A DNA stretch of 64,000 nt from the NCBI RefSeq assembly GCF_014633365.1, contig NC_068338.1, positions 20,780,616 through 20,844,615 of the forward strand. Direction: 5' to 3'. Below are positions 24,628 to 34,804 of the stretch, in pieces (the stretch's first letter is position 1; each line of letters starts with the position of its first letter). The position numbers and the translations under genes are program-made. The DNA comes from Diospyros lotus. Lineage: Eukaryota; Streptophyta; Magnoliopsida; Ericales; Ebenaceae. The notes under the pieces were generated by a model, which worked only from the letters and a program-made list of their open reading frames with translations, was not told the DNA's origin and made no database searches.

Positions 24628-27600
24628 ATGGATGGAGAACTGGATAATAAAAAGAAGTGGATGGTATTATATCCTGTTTACATGAATTCAAAGAAAACAA
24701 TAGCAGAGGGGAGGCGAATATGCACAAGCAAAGCTTGTGAAAACCCTACTTGTGCTGAGATTGGTGATTGCTGCAGCCATCTTAAAGTCCCGTTCGCAAT
24801 TGAGGTTTGTTTCATTAAATTCTCCAGAATCTTTACAAAATGTATGATTGGCCTTGACACTTCTTTTTCTTTGCTTTTCTGGCATGGGTGTGGTGGCATG
24901 ATGACATTTTTCAATTGATTTATGTTTTTCTAATACGTTTTCTGTTCAAAAGCTTGATAAGGCATATCCACGTGATTTCATGCAACGAGGAAGGGTGAGG
25001 GTATTGCTGAAAAAAGAGCATGGAACTTTATATAATTCTTCAGTCCCTTCAAGTAAGGAATCTTTGTCACTGTAATACCATTGAGTTTCCTGCTTCTTTA
25101 TAATCCTTTGTTCAAATTCACAATTGGAAGATCTGCTTATCTTTTCCTAGAAATAACAAATAAATTGTTCCAGAGCTGTCTGTAAAGAAATTACATTAAT
25201 GGCTTGACTGCTATTGGTTAATAATTTGTTATGATCAATATATTTAACAATTTCAATTCATTATTTCTTAAATATGGCAATTGCAGCCTTCCAACTTATA
25301 TGATGTGTCATGTTGTAAGAAACCTTGCAATGCATGCCGATGATTTTTGGAGGTCGGGGTGATGAATTGATGAAATGACACAGAATTTGATTTTTTTTTT
25401 TTTGGGAGGTAAGTAGAAGTCTTGAAATTTGCCAGGTCAAGATGATTGGTTGCTAGAATTTCCAAAAAGAAAAAAAAAAAGATGTTCGAAATTCTATATA
25501 TAGTACTGAGAACAATAGCTGATATTTTGAAGTTATTCTGTGAAGTATTGATCCCTCCTCCAGAATTGGTTTCTTCACTTATCTTATGCTGCTTGGGGTG
25601 TTTGATTCCGATTCTTTGGAAGCTTGGACCATGCACCATTAGACCGTTACAGTTTCTAGTTATTGTTGGAAGCATTGGAATATTCTGTACAGTATATCTT
25701 ATTATGAGTTCTTTGGACAATGAGTGGACACCTTGACCTTCATTCCTTTTAACTCATATTTCTAGAGCGTAACTTCCTTGTTTTTCCATCATAAAATCTT
25801 TAGTTCAAATTATAAGCCTTTAATATGACTTAAAATCAAAATGAAAGCTGAAGGCAAAAAGAAATAAATATGCTGGAAGAACTACAGAAATGAATGAAAA
25901 TCAAAATTGTCTAAATATGCTGAAAAATAAAGAGGAGACGAAAATAAGTAATAAAGCATGATTTATTTGTAGGATCATGATTTTGTTTCCAAGATATCAT
26001 CTTGATTTTTTGCAGTATCATCTCCAATCATTAACGTGGAAATGTTGCTGGAGGCACAGGTTTTAGACAAAGTGTTTGAAAGATGTAAATTGATCATGAT
26101 AAAGTTTAGTAAAAAGGGTTGAGCCCATGCATGATGAGTGAGGAGTTGAGAATAGATGAGGCAACTACAAATGATTGGGATTCTCTTTTTACTGAGAAAG
26201 AACAAGAAGAAACAACAGTTGTGTCTGAATCCCACTAGGTGGGCTTCACTAAATATATATTCTAACTTGTTAATCATCTGTATCCATCCATGACCACATA
26301 TTCTATAATGCTGTTTTATCTATGTCGTGCTTAAGAGTTTTCTGAGTTTTCTTTAGTCTTCCTCTACCTTTTTTGCTGCAACGTTCTTCTATCATATCCT
26401 CTTTCCTTATAGGTCAAAATCCTCTTAAATGCTTTTTGCGCATCTTACCTTAATAGCTGCCACTCCTATCTTATTGTGAATAACTATATTTCTAATTCTA
26501 TTTTTTTTATATGGTTGCACATTATCGTAACATCCTCAGTGCTGTTTAATGCGTCATTTACTAGCATCTTTGTTCTTCGTCTTTTATGCACTTCACTTGG
26601 TTCAAATTCCTTGTTTTTCTTCTCTTGGTTTTGCCAGCATGTATATCTCTTTGTCTTTTGTGTTAGGTCAGTATTAATTTTCACAAGCTTCTGATTTTAC
26701 TTACTAACTGTACTTTTTATTTTTTTAGCTAAAATGTACATACTCAAAGTTTTCTTGTTAGGGCATTTTTGCAAAGTCTTGGTGGTGTGTTTTCTTTGAC
26801 TTTTTCTTGTACCCTTTTACTCCACTGCCGTAACTCTTTTTGATTTGGAGTTTTTCCCTTTGATTATCATAAAATAATATTTCTTCCTGTCTTATTCCAT
26901 TTTGGATTAACCTCATCTTCTGTCTCCAATCTCTTTTGGCACACACTTTTCCCCTTGAATTAACTTGTGTTTTTACCTTTTAAATCCTACCATTAAATTC
27001 TCAGGCTTCTTCCATTTTTTTTTTTTTTCAATATGGACATCAAGGGCCATAAAATTATGTTGATTGATTAGTTACTTTCCTCATAAATTTACACTCCTTT
27101 CAACATAAACAATTCTTTGCTTCACAAGAAGGAAATTTATTTGGGTAGTCAATAAGTCATTTTTATATGTAACTAAATATTTATCCCCCCTCCTGAAAAT
27201 GATATTTGCTATGATGAGATCATGTGGCAAATGATTATAAGAAAGAAGCCCAAGAATTTTTACAGTCCTTTCAGCATAAACAATTCTTTTGCTTCACAAG
27301 AAGGAAATTTATTTGGGTAATCAGTAAGTCATTTATATGTTTGACTAAATATTTATCCCACTCATAAAAATGACATTTGCTATAATGAGATCATTGGCAA
27401 GGCAAAATCCAAAGTATCTTGTTCCTCATTATTTCTTTTCTCCAAAGTCACGACCTCCATGAATATCCCTGTATCATTTGCCTTTCTGCCCACATTACCA
27501 TTCAAGTCACCTCCTGTAATGATTCTCTTCTGTAAGGGTTCTTTGTAATAATTCCTCTAAATCCTTCTAAACTTCCCCTTTTATCTCTTCTCCCAATCCC

Positions 27601-28684
27601 ATTTGTGGTGCTTATGCATGAATAACATTTAGAGTCTCATTTTCCCAAACAACTTTAATTGTGATGATCCTATCTCCCAACTTCTTCACATTCACGCCCT
27701 CATTATTTAGTCATATCCATCATAATCTCTACCCCATTTCTTGTACAGTATTCCCTTGAATACCACAGTTTATAATATCTCGACTCAACAAACCTTTTAG
27801 CCTTCTCACCAACCTATATCATTTCTTGGTGGCAAATAATATTTTATTCTTCTCTCGTAATCATCACATTCACCCCTACAAAATATGAGAACCCTTGGTA
27901 ATTTAGCACTCATCTAGGACTAGAATTCATTTTAAAAATTTGACATTTTTTTTTTATGTCAATTGGCATTTACCTAAGGCAACCCTCCATCCAGGATTAG
28001 GACTGGCTCCAATGCAAATTATAACTAGTTTTGGGCAATGTGTTCTGTATGTTGGGAATTAAGGAGGGGTATTAGAAAATAAAATTAAGTATTTCAGAAT
28101 CTGTATGCGTTCATCAAGAAATGTGAATGGTTTGTCCCTTATCAAAATGTATTTTATGTATATGATTGGTTGGTTCATTCAGGGGTGTGCAGAACATGGG
28201 TGAAATTTTCTATTTAGTTATCTGAAATGAATGCAGGCGCAGTGTGATGCTAACTGAGAGTAGAGTAGTGCATGTCAAAGATGATGTATGTTGATGTCTT
28301 CATGCAAGTTATCTCCTAAAATAGTTATGTAATGTAAGAACTTACTAATGGCTCTTATAGCCCAAATGAAGGTCATGCACGCTCAATATGCATTGTTATG
28401 TTCTACTCTTACAAGCAGGGGAAGGGAGGTTTGCCACGGTCGTTGAGAAGATAGCAGCTTTGTGCTTCAGTTGTCTGTCATTTCTTCCCGTCACTTGCTT
28501 ATGTACGTGGGGTTCTGTTTGTGTTGCAGAAAAGCAGCTAATGCTCCGCATAGCAGAGTTGGTGCCGAGACACCCTGGGAGGGCTAAAAAACAGGAGCCC
28601 GCTGCATCAACGACGTCGTCGTCGTCATCAGGTGCTGGACCACCTTCAAAATCTGGGAAGGGTGGTGGAAAGAAGAAGAGATAG
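24628..28684 (+). CDS. SRP19: Signal recognition particle 19 kDa protein, SRP19 (three coding exons)
   Basis: Coding exons 24628-24804, 24953-25052 and 28530-28684 join in frame to 143 aa, the usual plant SRP19 length. SRP19 binds the SRP RNA early in particle assembly and prepares it for SRP54; the finished particle targets nascent secretory proteins to the ER. Visible family features: WMVLYPVYMNSKKT near residue 11, the GRRI loop near 28-31, a Cys-containing KACENPT region, FMQRGRVRVLLKKE near 68-82, and ELVPRHPGR near 102-110, followed by a Ser/Gly/Lys-rich tail ending GGGKKKR. Donor and acceptor sites are GT/AG throughout. Introns are unusual in size for so small a protein: a probable 2.6-kb 5'-UTR intron with a MITE, then 148 bp, then 3477 bp containing an antisense LINE relic and a tandem duplication. 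The start has no upstream in-frame alternative in the exon. Confidence 0.96.
26290..27960 (-). mobile_element. RTE-type LINE relic inside SRP19 intron, antisense
   Basis: Minus-strand reading recovers, in order, pieces of an RTE non-LTR polyprotein: the endonuclease around 27400-27960 (IITGGDLNGNVGRKANDTG, then LDFA), a linker piece near 26758-26946, a stretch at 26484-26684 (KMLVNDALNSTEDV) resembling the segment just before reverse transcriptase, and the C-terminal RGRGR-like region near 26350. Most of the reverse transcriptase is missing and the remaining frames are broken. The element runs opposite to SRP19, so the SRP19 pre-mRNA carries its complement. Short minus ORFs here are fragments of it, not genes. 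Confidence 0.72.
27093..27400 (+). repeat. Tandem duplication of about 173 bp
   Basis: Two adjacent copies begin 'cctttca(a/g)cataaacaattc' at about 27095 and 27268. Both continue through 'gcttcacaagaaggaaatttatttgggta' and 'taaatatttatccc' to 'atgagatcat'. Copies differ by small indels, so the duplication is not recent. It interrupts the LINE relic. Confidence 0.8.
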
Positions 28685-28925
28685 CTTCAGTCCAGTAAAA
28701 ATTCGTTTTTGGGATTTGGCTTGGGAGCCCCTCTTTTCACATCATATGTGCCCTTTTATGCTGCTTGCTTCTTGTTGGTGCCGCTGCCTCTGTTAGACAC
28801 CCAACCTTGTTGGCACTTGTTTGTTAACTAACTTGGGGCTTTCACATGGAAACCCAGAAAGAGGTATTTCTTGTTAGCTTACAACTGTTCTATAGTATTC
28901 TTCTTCCAAAAAGACAATAAAGCGG
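28685..28925 (+). terminator. SRP19 3' UTR with polyadenylation signal
   Basis: After the TAG at 28682 the sequence is T- and GT-rich. A canonical AATAAA lies at about 28916 (gacaataaagcgg), a reasonable site for transcript end formation shortly downstream. Confidence 0.6.
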
Positions 28926-31060
28926 TAGGCATAGAAGATTCACTGGTACATAGTTTTCTGCTCCACCCATTGTTAATGAAACTGCTTTCCTGTTATCAAA
29001 TTATTATTGTTCTCTCTTCTATTATTATGTAAGTACATGTTTTACTTTTTGTATTATAAAATCTTGTCAGTAAATAGGAATGGTAATGGGGAGGGTGTAG
29101 ATATGCGTCCCCTAAATAGGAATGGTAAAGGTAAAGGTAACAGGTAGGAGAGATAGTAACTTGGTTAAGTAATCTTACTTCTCTGAGTTCTCTCTCCTCA
29201 TATTTTTTTTATATCTAAATCCTCTTTATTTGGGTAGAGTTTTAGTAAGTATTGATAGGGTAGGGTGCCTATTGCTACCCTTATAAATAAATTGATTTAT
29301 TAAAATATTTTTATATATTTTATTTAAAAATAAAAATTAATTATATAAATAAAATTTAAACTTTAACACCTTTAACATTTAAGGGAGTAAATTGGAGACT
29401 AATTTTATCATTATATTCAAATTCTTCTTGACTTCAATTTTATTTAAAAAATTTTAAAAATCTAAATTTCATTTACTAAGCATATCCTTTTTTTGTTTTA
29501 GAGGTTTATTTTAAAGCACGTGTCATGCTCGCGAATCAAAGTTCCAGAGCATATGCATGGTGTTCTTATGGTTGAAAAACAAAGGTAATGCAGGTGTTTA
29601 AAAGAAACTCTATTGATCACATTTATGAATTTGTAAATAGATGAAGTGAATAAATTTATAATTTTTAAATGATTATTTCCTTTTCCATTATGATGAGTTG
29701 TAATTGAGTTGAACTAACTTGGCTCGTAAGGATTTTAAAGCTCGAAATTTAAAAATAAGTTCAAACTCAAAGTCCTTAAGGATTTATCGAGCTTGAACTT
29801 GACTTTTTAGAAAAAAAAAATTTTTTAAAAATGAAAGCCATTATAACTTATTTTTAGATAACAAAAAATATAATAAATATATGTATAAATTTTCAAAACA
29901 AATACAATAACATTATTTAAACAAATATACACATTCTTATAACAAACTCAAGAATAAATAATAAAATATTAAAATAATAAAAAATATCTATTTCCCGAAC
30001 CAAATTGGGTTTAACTTTATTTTTCTCAAATTTGACTTGTTTGTGAGTTGAGCTCTAAATTAAAGATTAAAATTAACTTATTTATAACATAAGCTGAATA
30101 TGAAAAAGTTCTTATATAGTCAAATAACCAGCCATAATTTTGTCAATTAGAAAAAGTCAACCAACAAAACATTGACCCAATTGGGTGGTCAAACTATGAA
30201 TCCAATGACTAATATTGATTCCATGTAATTTTTTTTTCAAAACAATCTTACATCGTTTTCTTTTATTATTATTATTATTATTACTACCGTTTTCTATACC
30301 ATTTTTCACAAAAGATTTTTATATAATTTTATTTGCAATGATAATTCTTTAAAATTAATCTCAACATTTTTATTATGTTCAGAAATTTAGACTTGAGATA
30401 TTTTCTAATAATATTTTTGAGATAATTAAAAACCCAAAATTAACAAAATAACTTTATTAAAAACTGCAATAAGTTATTAACATTTTTTTTATTAAGGTAT
30501 AATAAACGTACATTATTTTTAGATAAAAATATATATATTATATCTTATTTTTGACATCTAAACAACTTGATTGGTTAGTTAAATGATTTGAAATATAATG
30601 TATTTCATCATCAACCAATCATATTATTTGGGTACTAAAAATTATGTCTATTTATCACACTTTAATTATTATTTTAAAATAGAGATTATGAATTCAAATC
30701 TTATTAATAGAATTAATTTTCATTTAAAAAAAACCATTGCACTAACATTATTCTAATTTTAATTATATATAATTAATTATTTAAAAAATAATAAATATAT
30801 TTTGAGAATTAACCTTTACTTTTTTATTTTTTAAATATTTATTACTATTAAAATTATTATGTTACTCGAAACGAACAATTTGAGAGAAGGGACGTGACTC
30901 CATGGCCTCTATTAGTTCGTGTCGAACGTGGACAAAATATTAATTTTTTTATTGCTATTTTAAATATTTTTCAAAGTAGAAAAGTTAATCTAATAAAAGA
31001 AATAGAAAAGTTAAATAATAATAATAGATAAAAGTATGAAGGAAAGAGGCACATGACTGT
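28926..31060. other. AT-rich intergenic region between SRP19 and the cyclin
   Basis: No coding region. A degraded repeat near 29690-30120 shares 'ggctcgtaagg', 'gagcttgaactt' type words with 4730-4990. Around 29075-29280 there are 'aggaatggtaa' words at one end and 'ctattgctaccc' at the other that suggest an old MITE. Otherwise A/T-rich DNA. Confidence 0.5.
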
Positions 31061-31069
31061 AAAACTATC

Positions 31070-31300
31070 CAAAGGGTAACGGTAACTTTTTCCATATCCC
31101 ACAAACGGCTAGTGAATCTCCCAATTCAAGACTAAAGTCTGTGGAAAGTGGTAACCCCATCTAAGCCGTGGGAATCATTCTGGATCCAACGGTCCCGATT
31201 TAAAACGACGATATGACCGTTGAGGAGAAGCGTACGCTCCACAGATATCAAAAAGCGTATAAACAAACCATCTCAAGTCCTTTCCTTTCCACATTCCATT
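31070..31300 (+). promoter_or_regulatory. Mitosis-specific (MSA-like) promoter of the cyclin gene
   Basis: Four AACGG cores lie in 150 bp: 31078-31082, 31104-31108, 31188-31192 (in tccaacggtc, close to the full MSA consensus) and 31217-31221 on the minus strand (gaccgttg). A TATA box (tataaa) follows at 31258. In plant B-type cyclins, clustered MSA elements bound by three-repeat MYB factors give G2/M-phase transcription. The cluster and spacing are seen; the regulation is inferred from the family. Confidence 0.82.
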
Positions 31301-31546
31301 CCGTATGTTGTTTACATTGAGAGAGCAAGAAGACGACGAAAAAAAAGAATTTGAGCACAGATCGAACAATTGGTTTTGCTGCCAATTGTCCCTAAGCGGT
31401 CCGGAGAGGTGGCGACCGAAAACCCAGAAAGCGAGACGCTCAACGGTCGTCTCCAATTGTTCCTATCGTCCTTGTTGTCGAGCCTTGGAGGAGTTTTCGG
31501 CCATAGCCACGAAGCAGAAGAAGAAGAAGAAGAACCAGATCCAGAG

Positions 31547-32092
31547 ATGGCTTCAAGAGCAATTGTTGCTCCCAATCCCAAAGGTACTAATCATCTCTCT
31601 TCTTTGATTGATGGGTTCTTTTTCTCTCTATATGATTTTCTATTTGTTTAGTTCATAGGGTTGGCGTCCTAGGTACTTTTCTTGGGCGTTCTTTTTCTAA
31701 CATGATCGAGTTGTATTGTTTTGCTTAACAAAGGGTTCTTTATGGATTCTGTTGAGTGATAAGACAATAAATAAGGATGAGAAGAGCGTAGATCATGATG
31801 GATAAGAAATCATGTTGTCCCTGTAGTAATCAGCCTTTGCTTTCTTGAACTCGCTTCTGGTTGTTCTTAGTTCCTTTGAACTTCTTTCTTGCTTTATCTG
31901 TTTCTTGAAACTGAAAAAATTCACTCTTTCACGAATTTAATTGCTAATCCCTTTAGGAGAGGAGGGAGTTAAGCAGAAGAATGCTCAACCGGAAGGAAAG
32001 AACCGGCGCGTGCTCAGGGACATCGGGAACCTTGTAACCGTCCCTGCTGCAGAAGGGAAACCCCAAAATCAGATTCGTCGTCCTATTACAAG

Positions 32093-32127
<35 letters not shown>

Positions 32128-33946
32128 ATGTTTGGAACAACAACTTTCTGACTGGGGTATGTACACATTCTTTATTTTCTTTTCCAAACGCATAGCCTAG
32201 ATGTCTGTCTCTGTGTCTAACATCATCCTTGACTTCCAGGACTTTCTGTCAACAGTTACTGGCAAATGCACAAGCGGCAGCAGAAGAGAAGAATAAGGTA
32301 GCAAATCCCACTAATTATAGTATTAGCATTTATCATATTCCTGACCCATCAAACCAATTTTTCTGATTTTTTCTGTGTTAAATCTACAGAAGCCTCTTGC
32401 AGAAGTTGCCAATGGTGGTGGCGCTGTTAGGGTTAATGTGGCAAGGAAACATGGTGGGGCAGCGAAAGTAAAACAACATGAGCAGCCAAAACCCCTTGAA
32501 ATAAGCCCTGACAAGGAAGAGGATAAAAAGCCTGTCACTGTCAGTGATGGAAGAAAATTGGGAGTAGCCTCTTCGAGGAAGAAGGGGATCAAGACCCTAA
32601 CTTCAATCCTCAGTGCTAGAAGCAAGGAGGTGACTACTACTGTTAATCTAGACTACTTTCTCTGCTTCTTTGGCCAGGGTTCTCACTATTTACTCAATTT
32701 CATCCCCTCAGGCTGCTGCTGCTGCTGCTGGATCAGGGAAACCGATAGTGAACATCGATGCGGCCGATGCTTATAATGAATTGGCCGTTGTTGAATACGT
32801 TGACGACATGTACAAGTTCTACAAGATGTCAGAGGTAGTCCATAGAATGAGAGTTGGGTTATTTTATTATCTTTCTCTCTCTGATTCATGGAAATTTCAA
32901 ATGTTGTAGGATGAGAGTCGGGTTCACGACTACATGGACTCTCAGCCTGAAATAAATGCAAAGATGAGATCAATTCTCATAGACTGGTTGGCTGAAGTTC
33001 ATAGAAAGTTTGAGCTAATGCCCGAGACACTCTATCTCACCATCAACATAGTGGACCGGTACCTTTCGATGAAGACTGTGCCCAGAAAGGAGCTTCAGTT
33101 GCTTGGCATTGGCTCAATGCTCATTGCCTGCAAGTATGAAGAAATATGGGCGCCTGAGGTACACGCATATATCTTCTACTTGATTTGTGTGGCCTTGAGA
33201 GCTCAATAATGAAACTGGAACTCTGGGAATTCTTGTAGGTTAATGACTTTGTGGCCATATCAGACAATGCTTATGCTAGGGAACAGATTCTGGTCATGGA
33301 GAAGGCTATTCTGGGAAGGCTGGAGTGGCATTTGACAGTTCCTACACCTTACGTCTTCCTAGCTAGATACACGAAAGCCTCTGTCCCAGCCGATCAAGAG
33401 GTATACCAAATTTGTCCATGGGTGGTTGAATGGCCTTTTTTTGTCTCTAGGATTCATCTAGCCGACCCAGATAGTGTGGGATGATTGTTTCTGCTTCTTG
33501 TATCAGCCAATGCAGATGGAGAACATGGTCTTCTTCCTGGCTGAACTGGGCCTGCTGCACTATCACACTGTTACATTGTACTGTGCATCCATGATAGCTG
33601 CTGCAGCTGTTTACGCTGCCCGGTGCACGCTCGACAGGAAGCCTCACTGGACGGGGACGCTCGAGCACCACACCGGCTACTCTGAAGAGCAGTTAAGGTA
33701 AGGCACTGATAAGTGGTTTCTGTCTTGACTTTTGATGATGGTAATTAATGGTGGCACTGCCGAACACACACACACAGGGATTGTGCAAAGCTGTTGGTGA
33801 GCTTCCACTTGGATGCGGTGGAGAGTAGCAAGCTCAGGGCTGTGTTCAGGAAGTATTCAAGTCCAGAGAGAGGCTCTGTTGCTTCGTTACGTCCAGCAAT
33901 GAGCCTCTTGGCTTTGGTCGCGTCCTCATCTCCTAATTCTGAATGA
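31547..33946 (+). CDS. CYCB1: G2/mitotic-specific cyclin B1 (nine exons)
   Basis: Exons 31547-31583, 31957-32092, 32240-32297, 32390-32629, 32712-32834, 32910-33158, 33239-33400, 33507-33697 and 33778-33946 join to 1365 nt, 454 aa, all with GT/AG borders. It activates CDK at mitotic entry. The destruction box is RRVLRDIGN at residues 29-37 (RxxLxxIxN), the APC/C degradation signal. A basic, low-complexity linker follows, then VDDMYKFYK and the cyclin box: [16 protein letters not shown] at 217-232, [35 protein letters not shown], and the C-terminal fold from about 340 ([23 protein letters not shown]). HRKF after the DWL motif is typical of B1. Start ATG 31547 ([12 protein letters not shown]) is the usual B1 start; the overlapping plus and minus ORFs at 31175-31651 are shadows. 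Exon 5 opens with (GCT)6, six alanines. It converges with SCAB1. Confidence 0.97.
32094..32124 (+). repeat. CT microsatellite at the intron 2 donor
   Basis: (TC)n occupying the intron from the second base of the GT donor at 32093. The donor therefore reads gttctctctc, with a weak +3 to +6 match. Confidence 0.85.
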
Positions 33947-34804
33947 AGTAATTAAATCTTTGGAATTTGAGATTTATTAGCCTTTTTTAAGCTAAGCTAA
34001 AGCTAAGCTAGTAGAAGAAAAAGAGATCATGGTGTGCCTTTATGATCTCTCACTCTCATCTCTTGTTTCTTTTTTTGACAAATAGACTTTGATGATGATG
34101 TGAACAGCTTGTTTCAACAAATCTTATGAATGAATGCAGATGACTGGCGTTTATTATTCTCGCAAATCTTTTTGGTCTTGTGTAGTAGCTCTTTGCTTCT
34201 TTGATAACAACCCACGAAATTAATTAGTGATGACTATGGAAAGTAATTGTTGAAATATCTAGACAATGATCGCCCTTATCTCTGATATAAAGAGAGATGA
34301 ACGTGTTAATAAAAAATAGGCGACCACCAAGCATGGCAGCACTTCAATGTTACTCAGATTAGACTTGACCCGCCCCACATTGCACATAACATATCAGCTA
34401 TGACTAATCTGAAAGATTAGCACAAGCACAATAATACAATGCATTACTATCCCTGCTCAAGCAATTAGCAAAAATGTGCATTAAGGCGCATCACAAATAT
34501 AAGTCGAAGAAAACTTGTTGCAATCAGAGATTGTTTGTCCAGAATGGCACATTACATACTTCAAATTCAATGGTGAAAACTTGTTACAATCAGGCAAAGC
34601 AGATAAAAACTATGCTTTGGTCGTGGCTGAGGAAGAGAAAAAAATAAAAATAAAAAACCAAAAAAAGGGATCAAAAAGAATGGTTGAAGCCCACATCACA
34701 ATCATGCTATGATGGCACATTTCACAAACCCTGTAGATAAATGATACACAGACATCACTATAATTACAATTTAAGACGAGTCCAACGTAAAGTTGTCAGG
34801 TCGG
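33947..34804. other. Convergent 3' region between cyclin B1 and SCAB1
   Basis: Holds the 3' UTRs of both genes, stop codons 858 bp apart. Candidate poly(A) signals are aataaa at about 34309 on the plus strand and on the minus strand (tttatt on plus) near 34151. If both are used the transcripts overlap. The ORF at 34515-34712 has no protein-like features. Confidence 0.5.

Noticed and set aside
25268..25736. 150-codon minus ORF and 96-codon plus ORF in the SRP19 intron
   Set aside because: Each lies wholly inside an intron with a poly(A)/poly(T) tract, and neither has a recognisable domain; antiparallel open frames are expected by chance.
31175..31651. Four overlapping 89-100-codon ORFs on both strands
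   Set aside because: Shadows of the cyclin leader and first exon; only the frame starting at 31547 continues through spliced exons into a cyclin.
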